The notes under the pieces are model-generated. The model searched no databases. It had not been told where the DNA came from and saw only the letters and a program-made list of their open reading frames with translations. The position numbers and the translations under genes were made by a program. A stretch of DNA of 64,000 bases, from NCBI RefSeq assembly GCF_036689815.1, contig NZ_JBAHUR010000002.1:62001-126000 (forward strand), read 5' to 3'. Below are positions 10,298 to 18,219 of the stretch, piece by piece (position 1 is the first letter of the stretch; each line of letters begins with the position of its first letter). Source of the DNA: Magnetovibrio sp. PR-2 (lineage in GTDB: Bacteria; Pseudomonadota; Alphaproteobacteria; Rhodospirillales; Magnetovibrionaceae).

Positions 10298-10475
10298 GTC
10301 TTGAGTGGAATTATATCCGCCCGCTCCTGGTTCGGTGGTGATGTGGGGGGAAGGAGGAGTTGAACCAAAAGCGAGCGGCTTGTCTTAAACGTGGGGGTAA
10401 AACGCCCAAACCCCAATCACCATTTCTTGATCGCAACGTTTTATCTGCATTGGCAGTTGCTTCATTGCCTTTGCA
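10255..10475 (-). ncRNA. Possible structured RNA or long 3' leader, function unknown
   Basis: This gap holds no convincing gene. It contains a long-range pairing: TGGTGAT plus GGGG at 10336-10348 with CCCC plus ATCACCA at 10411-10422, and a minus-strand terminator at 10253-10297. Together they could bound a minus-strand RNA. I tested it by eye against tmRNA, SRP RNA, 6S RNA and tRNA hallmarks and found none. No clear promoter was seen. Confidence 0.22.
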
Positions 10476-10477
10476 CA

Positions 10478-10504
10478 ACAAAACGCCCCCCAAACGGAGG
10501 CCGC
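10478..10504 (-). terminator. Weak terminator-like hairpin after the 10533-10889 gene
   Basis: On the minus strand GCGGCCTCC, loop GTTT, and GGGGGGCGT form an imperfect stem followed by TTTTGTT. It lies just after the stop of the unknown gene and probably ends its transcript. Confidence 0.4.
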
Positions 10505-10532
10505 TTCATGTGTTTTCCGTAATTTCAGAGCC

Positions 10533-10889
10533 TTAAGAGCCGCTGGACTCTTCAACCGCGACGTAGCCTTGCTCAATAGCGTAGCGTAAAGCGTCAAATG
10601 CGGCGCGGGATTCTTCATAAGCTTCGCGATGCATGCGCAGCTGTTTCACTTCACTTTCGTCCAAAGGCTCCCCTTTATCCGTGTCAGACGCGCGAAAAGC
10701 GGCTTCCAGATACCGCGCCCGGGTGCGCGCAATGGTGACGGCAAACGTCAAAACCGAATCACGTGTGACTACGGGGATGCGCTTGTCGATGATTTCGCGG
10801 TTGGCGATGCGAATGCCTTGTTCGATATCGTTCAAGAACCGTTTTTGGTTCATCAATTTGCGATAATCGTCTGTATGTTCGTCTTGCAT
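10533..10889 (-). CDS. Hypothetical 118-residue helical protein
   Basis: The protein begins MQDEHTDDYRKLMNQKRF and is charged, helical and without membrane segments or signal peptide. The middle TRDSVLTFAVTIARTRARYL and the late YEESRAAFDALRYAIEQGY look like two long helices. Gene-like composition and lack of overlap support a real gene. No family or function is recognised. Its own weak terminator follows. Confidence 0.6.
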   Translation of the reverse strand: MQDEHTDDYRKLMNQKRFLNDIEQGIRIANREIIDKRIPVVTRDSVLTFAVTIARTRARYLEAAFRASDTDKGEPLDESEVKQLRMHREAYEESRAAFDALRYAIEQGYVAVEESSGS

Positions 10890-11014
10890 GGGGTTTTCCG
10901 ATCGTCATAAGCACCAACAGTGGTCCGCTACTCTACGAGGAAGTGATGAATAAAATCATAACACCCCTTTTATATGTAATACAAATACTACTTTCTTATA
11001 ATTTTTTGCTCGTG

Positions 11015-11030
11015 TGTGACGATTATCACA
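11015..11030. promoter_or_regulatory. CRP/FNR-family site TGTGA-N6-TCACA
   Basis: A perfect match to the CRP half-site spacing, TGTGACGATTATCACA. Its centre (11022.5) lies 41-44 bases before the predicted start of the candidate small RNA, the position where CRP/FNR-type activators contact polymerase. No CRP gene lies in the window, so which regulator binds is unknown. Confidence 0.5.
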
Positions 11031-11064
11031 GCAATCAGAAGAGGAATCGTGCATATTTATATAT

Positions 11065-11148
11065 GTGAAGCGGATCACATGATCTGCTTCCATCCCTCAA
11101 GAGCACAAACTTAGGCCGACTATCTTTTGATAGTCGGCCTCCTTTTTT
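11065..11148 (+). ncRNA. Candidate small RNA, CRP/FNR-type controlled
   Basis: The stretch 10890-11202 has no gene but has the layout of a small RNA. A TGTGA-N6-TCACA site (11015-11030) and a TA-rich -10-like stretch (about 11054-11060) precede it. The predicted RNA of about 84 bases has a 10-bp hairpin at 11067-11090 (GAAGCGGATC/GATCTGCTTC, one G-U pair), a single-stranded linker CAUCCCUCAAGAGCACAAAC, and a perfect 12-bp terminator stem. The linker holds CCCUC, able to pair with GAGGG ribosome sites. An 11-codon frame (11079-11114) lacks a ribosome site and is not favoured. No known RNA family is recognised. Confidence 0.5.
11113..11147 (+). terminator. Strong rho-independent terminator
   Basis: A perfect 12-bp stem (AGGCCGACTATC / GATAGTCGGCCT) around a TTTT loop, then CC and six T residues on the plus strand. 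No plus-strand gene lies upstream, which is the main reason to suspect a small RNA here. Confidence 0.8.
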
Positions 11149-11164
11149 GAGGAAACGCAGACAC

Positions 11165-11196
11165 AAAAAAAGGGGCTGAGCCAAAGGCTCAACCCC
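11165..11196 (-). terminator. Terminator after tRNA-Pro
   Basis: On the minus strand GGGGTTGAGCC, loop TTT, GGCTCAGCCCC (11 bp with one G-T), then seven T residues. It ends the ihfA-merR-tRNA-Pro direction of transcription. Confidence 0.8.
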
Positions 11197-11202
11197 TTTC
11201 TT

Positions 11203-11279
11203 TGGTCGGAGCGATAGGATTCGAACCTACGACCCCTTCACCCCCAGTGAAGTGCGCTACCAGGCTGCGCTACGCTCCG
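11203..11279 (-). tRNA. tRNA-Pro, anticodon GGG
   Basis: A 77-base tRNA with CCA encoded. The 7-bp acceptor stem is CGGAGCG/CGCTCCG with discriminator A. The D-arm carries AGCCTGGTAGCGC, the anticodon arm is CTTCA-CTGGGGG-TGAAG giving anticodon GGG, and the T-arm has GGTTCGAATCC. It reads CCC and CCU proline codons. It lies after merR on the same strand, as often seen beside ihfA in alphaproteobacteria, and is followed by a strong terminator. Confidence 0.96.
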
Positions 11280-11358
11280 ACAAAAACTGGTGAGGCTCCC
11301 AAGAACTGGAAGCGGCGCGAATATACGCGCGCTGCCCCGCCAAAGCAACGGCTCAAAT

Positions 11359-11799
11359 TCAAGAAATGTATTTTTTCAACCCGTCGCGAATGTCTTCCAA
11401 TTCGCCGACCAAAGCCAATACGTCTTCCATCGGTAATTCAGCCAATTGTTCAGTGGGTTCCGGGGCTGATACAGGTGCTGGCGATACGGGTTCTTCAGGT
11501 TCGGGTGTACTGGGTTCGGGCAGGTTGTTGAAGCCTGCGTTCAACAGCTTTTGCACACCTTTAATGGTGTAGCCATCTTGGTGCAGCAAACCCTTGATGC
11601 GTTCCAACAGTGACACATCTTCGGGGCGGTAATAGCGCCGACCGCCGCCGCGTTTCATGGGCGAGATTTGGTGAAACTTGGTTTCCCAAAAGCGCAGCAC
11701 GTGTTGCGGCAGGTCGAGCTCTTCGGCGACCTCGGAAATGGTGCGAAAAGCTTGATCCGACTTGCCCTCACGGGTGCGGTTCTCTGAACGATCCGTCAT
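11359..11799 (-). CDS. MerR-family transcriptional regulator
   Basis: A 146-residue regulator. Residues 17-90 are a MerR winged helix: [20 protein letters not shown], then [19 protein letters not shown] and [11 protein letters not shown]. The C-terminal 50 residues are Pro/Glu rich and have no metal-binding Cys, so it is not a metal sensor of the classic type. It follows ihfA by 22 bases. This MerR gene is a constant neighbour of ihfA in alphaproteobacteria, but its targets are not known to me. Confidence 0.88.
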   Translation of the reverse strand: MTDRSENRTREGKSDQAFRTISEVAEELDLPQHVLRFWETKFHQISPMKRGGGRRYYRPEDVSLLERIKGLLHQDGYTIKGVQKLLNAGFNNLPEPSTPEPEEPVSPAPVSAPEPTEQLAELPMEDVLALVGELEDIRDGLKKYIS

Positions 11800-11821
11800 G
11801 AAATTCAGGCTCTATGCCGAA

Positions 11822-12130
11822 TTAAACGTTGGGTGCGCGCTTGGAATTGATGCGGGCTTTCATGACTTGAGACGGGCGGAACACCAAGACCTTGCGTGGA
11901 AGAATGGGAACTTCCTCACCGGTTTTGGGATTGCGGCCGATGCGCTGGCCCTTCTGGCGCACGGAAAAGCTGCCAAACGATGAAATCTTCACGGTTTCAC
12001 CGGATGCCAAGGCATCCGACATCATGCCCAGAACGGATTCCAACAGTTCCGCAGATTCATTGCGGGACAAGCCAACTTCTTGATATACCGCTTCGCTCAA
12101 TTGTGCGCGGGTAATGGTACGGTCCGACAT
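11822..12130 (-). CDS. ihfA: Integration host factor alpha subunit
   Basis: IHF-alpha pairs with IHF-beta to bend DNA at specific sites, helping replication, recombination and sigma-54 transcription. The 102 residues match the family: [20 protein letters not shown], the beta-arm [20 protein letters not shown] with the DNA-intercalating Pro, and a C-terminal helix. IHF would support the NtrC/sigma-54 regulation encoded at the window start, though no IHF site was identified here. First gene of a likely ihfA-merR-tRNA unit. Confidence 0.95.
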   Translation of the reverse strand: MSDRTITRAQLSEAVYQEVGLSRNESAELLESVLGMMSDALASGETVKISSFGSFSVRQKGQRIGRNPKTGEEVPILPRKVLVFRPSQVMKARINSKRAPNV

Positions 12131-12297
12131 TCACCAGCCCCTTTCTTGCTCTCTGATCAAAAAAGAGTATCCCGGCTGACAAAATCCGTCAATATCAAAG
12201 GGATGCAAGATTCTCAAGAATCTGGTCCTAAAGCGATAAATGGTGCAGTGCACACCCGCTCGACCATGGATTTTTATCGATTTTTGAGGAAAAAACC

Positions 12298-12410
12298 TAC
12301 CAACGCACCAAAGCCGCGCCCCCAAAGAAAGCGGCCCGCGTTACCAACGCACCAAGGCCGCGCCCCCAAAGAAAGCGGCCCGCGTTACCAACGCACCAAG
12401 GCTGCGCCCC
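12298..12410. repeat. 44-bp tandem repeat made from the 3' end of fabH
   Basis: Units start at 12298, 12342 and 12386, a strict 44-bp period. Two full copies lie downstream of fabH, and the third (partial) is the fabH C-terminal coding sequence itself, including the stop codon. Each spacer carries a GGCCGC/GCGGCC inverted repeat on the minus strand, and the last copy is followed by TTTTTT, so the array may also act as a transcription terminator for plsX-fabH. Confidence 0.85.
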
Positions 12411-13356
12411 AAGTGAGGCCGCCGCCCATGGCTTCCATCAGCACCAAATCCCCCGATTTGATGCGTCCGTCACGCACAGCTTCGTCCAGAGCCAGCGGCA
12501 CCGAAGCGGCCGAGGTATTGGCGTGGCGGTCCACCGTAACCACGACTTGGTCGGCGGAAAGGCCCAGTTTGCGGGCTGTGCCGTCCAAAATGCGTTTATT
12601 TGCTTGGTGCGGAACCAGCCAGTCAATGTCCGATTGCTCAAAACCGTTGGCTGCGAGCGCTTCACCGACCACAGCCGCCAAATTGGTGACCGCATGGCGG
12701 AACACTTCGCGGCCCAGCATGCGCACATGGCCGACTTGTTGGTTGGTGCCCGGTCCGCCGTCGACATAGAGCAGATCGCGCAATTTGCCGTCGGAATGCA
12801 GGTGCGTGGACAAAATGCCCACATCAGCGCCCTCTTCCACTTCTGTGGCCTGAAGCACAACGGCGCCTGCGCCGTCGCCAAACAGAACGCAGGTGGTGCG
12901 GTCTTCCCAGTCCAAAATGCGCGAAAAGACTTCGGCGCCGATGACCAAGACCGTCTTGGCTTGTCCGGCGCGCACAAAATTATCTGCCACCGATAAGGCA
13001 TAAACAAAGCCCGAGCACACCGCCTGAACGTCAAACGCGGCACCATGGTCCATGCCCAACATGGCCTGAACCTTGGTCGCGGTGGACGGGAACGTGTTGT
13101 CGGGGGTGGTGGTAGCCACAACAATCAAATCGACATCCGCGCCTGTGAGGCCTGCGGCGTCCAGGGCGTTTTCAGCGGCCTGGAAAGCCAAAGCAGACGT
13201 GCTTTCGCCTTCACGCGCGATGTGGCGTTGTTTGATACCAGTGCGTTCGACAATCCAATCGTCGGTGGTGTCGACCTTTTTGGTCAGTTCTTCATTGGTC
13301 ATGACTTGGGCAGGCAAATGAGAGCCTGTGCCCACGATACGTGAACGAAATGCCAT
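12385..13356 (-). CDS. fabH: Beta-ketoacyl-ACP synthase III
   Basis: FabH starts fatty acid synthesis by condensing acetyl-CoA with malonyl-ACP. The 323 residues carry the catalytic triad C114 (AVCSGF), H250 (VPHQANKR) and N280 (NTSAAS). The ATG at 13356 overlaps the plsX stop as TGATG, which fixes the start; a longer frame upstream lies inside plsX and is not used. The last codons (GAALVRW, stop) are part of a tandem repeat that continues past the stop. Confidence 0.97.
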   Translation of the reverse strand: MAFRSRIVGTGSHLPAQVMTNEELTKKVDTTDDWIVERTGIKQRHIAREGESTSALAFQAAENALDAAGLTGADVDLIVVATTTPDNTFPSTATKVQAMLGMDHGAAFDVQAVCSGFVYALSVADNFVRAGQAKTVLVIGAEVFSRILDWEDRTTCVLFGDGAGAVVLQATEVEEGADVGILSTHLHSDGKLRDLLYVDGGPGTNQQVGHVRMLGREVFRHAVTNLAAVVGEALAANGFEQSDIDWLVPHQANKRILDGTARKLGLSADQVVVTVDRHANTSAASVPLALDEAVRDGRIKSGDLVLMEAMGGGLTWGAALVRW

Positions 13357-14408
13357 CAGCTTTCCACGGGTTCGAGGGGAATCGTGTGGTGTTCGGAACT
13401 GAAGCGAGCATAGTCCTCTTTGATGCCTTCGTTCAACTGATCTGTGATCAGTTCGTGCGCCACCTTCACGGCGTTGCAAAAACCGTAGGCATCCGTACCG
13501 CCGTGGCTTTTGACACAAATACCACCAAGGCCTAGGAACATTGCACCGTTGTAGCGGCGCGGATCGAATCGCGTGCGGAAGCTATCAATCGCCGGTTTGG
13601 CAATCAAAGCGCCGATTTTTCCGGGAATGGAGTCCATCAGCTCTTGTTTTAAGGCACTGGCAAACAGCTTGGCTGTGCCTTCGATGGTTTTCAAAGCCAC
13701 ATTGCCTGTAAAGCCATCTGTGACGATGACATCCACCGTGCCGGCACCGATATCGTCACCTTCGACGAAGCCGTAAAAATCGATGGGCAACTGGGTCTCG
13801 GACAAGATTGTACCGGCTTGTTTGACCGAATCGTTGCCTTTGAGAACCTCTGTCCCGACGTTCAAAATGCCGATGGACGGCTTTTTGATGTGCAGAACAT
13901 TACGCGCAAACACTTCGCCCATGACGGCGAATTGCACCAGGTTTTCAGCGTCACACTGAATGTTCGCGCCCAAATCCAACATCACGCTTTCGCCCTTCAT
14001 GGTGGGCAGCAGCGATGCAATGGCTGGGCGGTCAATGCCGGGCAAGGTTTTGAGGACGAATTTCGCCATCGCCATGAGCGCACCGGTATTGCCGGCGGAC
14101 ACCACGCCGTCGGCTTCGCCGTCGCTGACCGCATTGATGGCCAAGCGCATAGACGACTTACGCCCGGACCGCAAAGCGATGCCGGGCTTTTCTTCGTTGC
14201 TGACCGTATCGTCGGTGTGACGCACTTCGCACGTTTCTGCCAGTTCGGGGTACTGGCTCAACAGCGGCGTCAGTTTCTCAGCGCGGCCATAAATGATGAA
14301 CCTGGTGCCGGGCAAATCCCGTAGGGCCAAATCCAACCCTGCCACCACCATGTCGGGGGCGTTATCGCCGCCCATGGCGTCGATCGATAGGGTAATGGAT
14401 TGCGGCAC
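13356..14408 (-). CDS. plsX: Phosphate acyltransferase PlsX
   Basis: PlsX converts acyl-ACP to acyl-phosphate for phospholipid synthesis. The 350-residue protein has the family signatures [17 protein letters not shown] near the start, [10 protein letters not shown], and [20 protein letters not shown] near the end. The start codon is GTG (14408). It sits between rpmF and fabH, the widespread rpmF-plsX-fabH order, and overlaps fabH by one base. Confidence 0.97.
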   Translation of the reverse strand: MPQSITLSIDAMGGDNAPDMVVAGLDLALRDLPGTRFIIYGRAEKLTPLLSQYPELAETCEVRHTDDTVSNEEKPGIALRSGRKSSMRLAINAVSDGEADGVVSAGNTGALMAMAKFVLKTLPGIDRPAIASLLPTMKGESVMLDLGANIQCDAENLVQFAVMGEVFARNVLHIKKPSIGILNVGTEVLKGNDSVKQAGTILSETQLPIDFYGFVEGDDIGAGTVDVIVTDGFTGNVALKTIEGTAKLFASALKQELMDSIPGKIGALIAKPAIDSFRTRFDPRRYNGAMFLGLGGICVKSHGGTDAYGFCNAVKVAHELITDQLNEGIKEDYARFSSEHHTIPLEPVES

Positions 14409-14449
14409 GCGCTAAGTCCTTCAGCCGAGCTGTGATATCTGTACGTAAC

Positions 14450-14635
14450 TTATGCCGCGTCTTCGGCAGAAATCACTTCGCGATCATTATACTGACCGCA
14501 AGCTTCACACACATGGTGCGGGCGTTTCAGTTCACCACATGACGGGCACTCTTCATAGGAAGAACCTTTCAGAGCGTCGTGCGCACGGCGCATGTTGCGC
14601 TTCGATGTGGTGACCTTGTTCTTAGGAACAGCCAT
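14450..14635 (-). CDS. rpmF: 50S ribosomal protein L32
   Basis: A 61-residue ribosomal protein beginning [20 protein letters not shown], with an intact four-cysteine zinc ribbon [18 protein letters not shown]. It lies 41 bases before plsX on the same strand, so ribosome and membrane lipid synthesis are probably co-expressed. A terminator separates it from the upstream DUF177 gene. Confidence 0.97.
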   Translation of the reverse strand: MAVPKNKVTTSKRNMRRAHDALKGSSYEECPSCGELKRPHHVCEACGQYNDREVISAEDAA

Positions 14636-14719
14636 CTTTTTATTCCTTTATTTCAACAGCATCTTGCCAGGGCGTCCCGATTTGGAAGCCCTCACAGACA
14701 AGAGGGGGTGATACTTAAC

Positions 14720-14746
14720 CAAAAAAAGCCCCTGGGGCAAGGCTTT
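14720..14746 (-). terminator. Terminator after the DUF177 gene
   Basis: On the minus strand AAGCC, a loop of 10 bases, GGCTT, then T residues. The stem is short, so it may be leaky and let some transcripts continue into rpmF. Confidence 0.5.
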
Positions 14747-14754
14747 CCCTGCCC

Positions 14755-15333
14755 TTATTCAGACTTTTCTGATGCGTCTTTCAGCTTCGACAAAACCGCA
14801 AACGGGTTCTTCTTCTCTTCGACGGGCTCATCATCGCCCGAAACACCAGCAGAGAAGCCGTCGAAGGTAGCGCCTTTTACGCGGGGAAAGGGGTCGATTT
14901 CAAGTGCCAATTGCTGAATAACCGCCTCTCCGATGTCGATTGTGCCGTCCACAATGGGCTCGGAGGGTTCTAATTCGAGGGCGTGTTCAGCCTCTTCTTC
15001 TTCTTCCGCACCAAAATACTCTTCGGCGGTTTCAGAGTAAGTAATTGAAAATTCTTCAGAAACATCGCTTTCGACCGGTTCCAGCGTCACCCCGCAGGTC
15101 TGTGTCAGATGCGCGGTATATCGGCCCTCCACCACCACGTCGTTGTTGGGTAACAATTTTAAAGAAAGTTCAGCGTTTAAGCTGTCCAGCCGATCAATTT
15201 GAAGGCGCGCGGCCAAAGCTTCAAATTCTTGTCCGCGCGGCTTGATGTTTTGGTTGTAGTCCTGAAGGCCCAGTTTCGCCACCTGTACAGGGCGGGAGAA
15301 TTCAGATTTTCCGTCCCTTCCCTCACCCGTCAT
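14755..15333 (-). CDS. DUF177 / YceD-like protein
   Basis: This 192-residue acidic protein matches the YceD (DUF177) family that precedes rpmF in most bacteria and is linked to 23S rRNA accumulation. Visible features are FSRPVQVAKLG at the start, the Cys-containing core YTAHLTQTCGVTLEPVESDV, and EEAVIQQLALEIDPFPR-like spacing seen here as GEAVIQQLALEIDPFPR. Its ATG overlaps the preceding gene's stop (ATGA). Confidence 0.88.
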   Translation of the reverse strand: MTGEGRDGKSEFSRPVQVAKLGLQDYNQNIKPRGQEFEALAARLQIDRLDSLNAELSLKLLPNNDVVVEGRYTAHLTQTCGVTLEPVESDVSEEFSITYSETAEEYFGAEEEEEAEHALELEPSEPIVDGTIDIGEAVIQQLALEIDPFPRVKGATFDGFSAGVSGDDEPVEEKKNPFAVLSKLKDASEKSE

Positions 15334-15899
15334 TGGTCTGTTCCCGTCTGAAAGGTGAAACGTCCGGCCAAAATATCCTCATCGCTGGCGCCGTCCAGTT
15401 CCAAAGAATAGTCGATGGCGCGCCGGGCCAACTTATCTGCCCCAGACGTGTCTTCTGTGTCGCGATAGACATTGCGCAGCACGGCGTCTTTCATTTCCTG
15501 GAACCGTTGCTGTTCGTCCATCGGCGCCAAAGCATCTGCGTAGCCCTTCACCCGGCCCAAATGCTGGCTCGCCATGGGCTTGATCTTGGACCGCATGCCC
15601 TCGTCCGAAACCCCGCTTTCGCGCAAGTTGGAATCGATGTCCATAAACATCACGTCGAATAATTCTTGGGCCAGATCGTTGATGCGCACCGCATTTTGGC
15701 GACCGGCCAGACCGATGCGCCGGTTCAACAGCGACACCACCAAAGACAACATGTCAAACCGCCCCTCCAAGGTGTCGGGCACACCCATTTCGGTGAAATG
15801 GTCTAAGCGGCGCGCCGCTTTGATGGATTCAGTATACAGAGCGACAGCAGCCGGATCGGGCTTTATGAAACCGAGCTTTTTGAGAAGAGCGATAAACAT
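15330..15899 (-). CDS. Ubiquinol-cytochrome c chaperone family protein
   Basis: A 189-residue helical protein of the bacterial relatives of mitochondrial Cbp3/UQCC1, assembly factors of cytochrome bc1. Typical segments are YTESIKAARRLDHFTEMGVPDTLEGRFDMLSLVV in part, DLAQELFDVMFMDIDSNLRE, and GVSDEGMRSKIKPMASQHLGRVKGYADAL in part. It is divergent from bamE and four bases overlapped with the DUF177 gene, an order conserved in alphaproteobacteria. Confidence 0.88.
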   Translation of the reverse strand: MFIALLKKLGFIKPDPAAVALYTESIKAARRLDHFTEMGVPDTLEGRFDMLSLVVSLLNRRIGLAGRQNAVRINDLAQELFDVMFMDIDSNLRESGVSDEGMRSKIKPMASQHLGRVKGYADALAPMDEQQRFQEMKDAVLRNVYRDTEDTSGADKLARRAIDYSLELDGASDEDILAGRFTFQTGTDQ

Positions 15900-15996
15900 C
15901 AGTCAGCTTTCTTAGAAGTAAATTATGCGTGCATTGACACGGACGCCGTCCGGTGCGATTTTCTGAGCACAACAATTCTGGCCAGAATGTAGGGCA

Positions 15997-16500
15997 ATGA
16001 CACACACAAGAAAAGCCCCCTCCGCATCGCGGAAACACAAAACAGCCGAAAGGCTTTGCAATAACGAGCCCCATTGGCGCGCGCTCGTTGCTGCGACCTT
16101 CGTCGTGGGCGTCTTGTCTGCATGCTCCCCCAGAGTTGATCTGCGCGGAAATGCAATCCACTTGGAAGATGTTGCCGCCATTGAAGTCGGTGTGCACACC
16201 AAAGATCACGTTTTGAACAAGTTGGGATCGCCGTCCAACCGCTCGACCTTCGGACAAGACACTTGGTATTACATGTCCGAACGCACGGAAACCACTGCCT
16301 TTTTTGCGCCTGAGCTCAAAGAACGCCAAATCATCGTGGTCAAATTCAATGACCACGGCGTTGTCGAAGACTTAGACCTGTTGGGTAAAGACATCGCCGA
16401 AAACGTTGTCCCCGCTGAACGCAAAACGCCAACGGCAGGCAATAGCATGAATATTTTCGAACAAATGATGTCCAACCTGGGCCGCTTCAACAAAAATTAG
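15997..16500 (+). CDS. bamE: BamE / SmpA-OmlA outer membrane assembly lipoprotein
   Basis: BamE is a lipoprotein of the BAM complex that inserts outer-membrane beta-barrels. After a rather long N-terminal stretch, a hydrophobic signal ends in the lipobox VLSAC (Cys near 43). The mature part has the SmpA signature: VGVHTKDHVLNKLGSPS, TWYYMSERTE and IIVVKFNDHGVVEDL. Alternative starts are possible because of the 30-residue basic region before the hydrophobic core. Confidence 0.9.
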   Translation: MTHTRKAPSASRKHKTAERLCNNEPHWRALVAATFVVGVLSACSPRVDLRGNAIHLEDVAAIEVGVHTKDHVLNKLGSPSNRSTFGQDTWYYMSERTETTAFFAPELKERQIIVVKFNDHGVVEDLDLLGKDIAENVVPAERKTPTAGNSMNIFEQMMSNLGRFNKN

Positions 16501-16576
16501 TGCCTAACCATCCTGAAAGACTGGGTCAAAGAAACCTCGCTTTACGGTGTTCGCGACCGACTGGGAACAGCCATTC

Positions 16577-18160
16577 ATGAACCGCAAAGACCGTCGCAAG
16601 CAAAAGAAAAGCGTGCCTCAGGCCGCGCTTGACTTCCAGACGGCTCAAGCCCTCAACACCGCAAAGCAACATCACCAGTCCGGCCAGCTGCAACAGGCCG
16701 ACGCGCTCTATGCGCACGCTCTCAAACAAAGCCCGAAACATGTCGAAACGCTCTATTTCTTTGCCCGCTTAAAGATGGAGATTGGGCGGCTTGAAGACGC
16801 CGAAGCGCTTTTGCACAAAGCCGTCAAGCTTGCCCCGAAAAACCCAAATTGCCACAAACTTTATGGTTCGGCCTTGCGCCAAATCAATCGCTTTCAGGAT
16901 GCAAAGCGGGCTTTTGAAAAGGCGCATCGCATCGCCCCAGGCGATCACGCCTGTCAGATCGAAATTGCCGACGTTTTACACCAACTCGGCAAATACCAAG
17001 ACGCGTTGGACATCTACCAGAGCGTTTCAACCCAGATCTCCGATGTGGCCCCTATTTTCACCAGTATGGGGCTTTTGAACACAGACCTGGGACAGCTTGA
17101 ACAGGCCGAACACGATTACCTAAAGGCCATTGAGTTGGATGAAACCTTTGGCGAAGCTTTTCGCAACTTAAGCCTCATCCATAAATTCACCGCCGATGAT
17201 CCTTTGGTCGGCAAAATGGCCTCACGTGTTGAAGACCCCAGTCTCGCCGCACCGCGCAAGGCCTCCATACTGTTTGCCTTGGCCAAAGCCTATGAAGACC
17301 TCGGTGATTTGAGGAAATCCTATAGCTATTTGAGCGAAGCCAATGCCATGCGCAAGGCTGAAGGCGGATTTGATCCTGGACGCTATCCTCAGATTTTTGA
17401 GAAAATCCAACAGCGGTTCGAAAACATCACTTTTCCCGAACCCACCGCTGCAAATCCAAAACGCCAACGCCCCATATTTATTCTCGGCATGCCGCGATCG
17501 GGCACCTCTTTGGTGGAACAAATCCTCGCCAGTCATTCCCAAGTGTATGGCGCGGGAGAACTTGAAGCCATGCGCCGCGCAAGCCTGCCCTATTTGTCGG
17601 ATAACAGCCTCGACAACGCAGCCGCTGCGATCCGGCGAACTTACTTTTCGTTTCTCAAAGATTTCGATGTTCAAGAGCCCGTCATCGTCGACAAGATGCC
17701 GTCGAACTTTTTGTGGATCGGGTTCATAGCTCTCGCCTTTCCCGACGCAAAGATCGTTCATATGAAAAGAGACCCCCGCGCGGTGTGCTGGTCGGTCTTC
17801 AAATCCTACTTCGAAGAGAGCGGCCCGGCCCTCGCCTATGCCTTGGATCTGGACGACACGGTCCACTATTACAAACTCTACGAACAGCTTATGGACTTTT
17901 GGCGGCGCGTTTTGCCCGGACGGATTTATGAGCAATCCTATGAGGCACTAACCGAACGTCAAGAAGACGAAACACGTCAATTGCTGGCCCACTGTGAGCT
18001 GGACTGGGAAAACCAATGTTTGTCTTTCCACGAAAACAAACGTGTGGTCAACACGGTGAGTGCGCTGCAAGTGCGCAAAAAAATGTACCAAGGCAGCTCA
18101 GAAGCCTGGCGCAAGTTCGAGCCATTTATCGGCGATAAATTTAAAACGCTTTCACCTTAA
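16577..18160 (+). CDS. TPR-repeat sulfotransferase family protein
   Basis: This 527-residue protein joins N-terminal tetratricopeptide repeats (about 35-235) to a sulfotransferase domain. The PAPS 5'-phosphosulfate loop is GMPRSGTSLVEQ near residue 305, and the 3'-phosphate motif is HMKRDPRAVCWSVFKSYF near 396-413. Related bacterial proteins are thought to sulfate surface molecules or proteins; the acceptor is unknown. The basic start MNRKDRRKQKK at 16577 is preferred to an ATG ten codons upstream. A strong terminator follows. Confidence 0.88.
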   Translation: MNRKDRRKQKKSVPQAALDFQTAQALNTAKQHHQSGQLQQADALYAHALKQSPKHVETLYFFARLKMEIGRLEDAEALLHKAVKLAPKNPNCHKLYGSALRQINRFQDAKRAFEKAHRIAPGDHACQIEIADVLHQLGKYQDALDIYQSVSTQISDVAPIFTSMGLLNTDLGQLEQAEHDYLKAIELDETFGEAFRNLSLIHKFTADDPLVGKMASRVEDPSLAAPRKASILFALAKAYEDLGDLRKSYSYLSEANAMRKAEGGFDPGRYPQIFEKIQQRFENITFPEPTAANPKRQRPIFILGMPRSGTSLVEQILASHSQVYGAGELEAMRRASLPYLSDNSLDNAAAAIRRTYFSFLKDFDVQEPVIVDKMPSNFLWIGFIALAFPDAKIVHMKRDPRAVCWSVFKSYFEESGPALAYALDLDDTVHYYKLYEQLMDFWRRVLPGRIYEQSYEALTERQEDETRQLLAHCELDWENQCLSFHENKRVVNTVSALQVRKKMYQGSSEAWRKFEPFIGDKFKTLSP

Positions 18161-18166
18161 GCCAAC

Positions 18167-18201
18167 AAAAAAGCCCCAAAGCAAATGCTTCGGGGCTTTT
18201 T
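18167..18201. terminator. Bidirectional terminator
   Basis: AGCCCC-A-AAGC and GCTT-C-GGGGCT form a hairpin flanked by A-runs and T-runs on both strands. It separates the convergent sulfotransferase and hppA genes. Confidence 0.8.
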
Positions 18202-18219
18202 GTTTGGTTGTGCGAAGGA

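Noticed and set aside
10311-10470. Possible two-piece tmRNA or tRNA-like element, because of GGTTCAACTCC on the minus strand
   Set aside because: No TTTCGAC start motif, no tag peptide reading frame with AAND-type residues and no acceptor stem with CCA could be built.
11079-11114. 11-codon leader peptide inside the candidate small RNA, as in attenuation
   Set aside because: No ribosome site and no plus-strand gene after the terminator that could be attenuated.
11203-11279. tRNA-Pro as an integration site for a mobile element
   Set aside because: No integrase gene, no repeat of the tRNA 3' end and only core genes around it.
12385-13518. Longer fabH start at 13518
   Set aside because: The extra 54 residues overlap plsX in another frame and do not resemble FabH; the TGATG junction at 13356 is far better.
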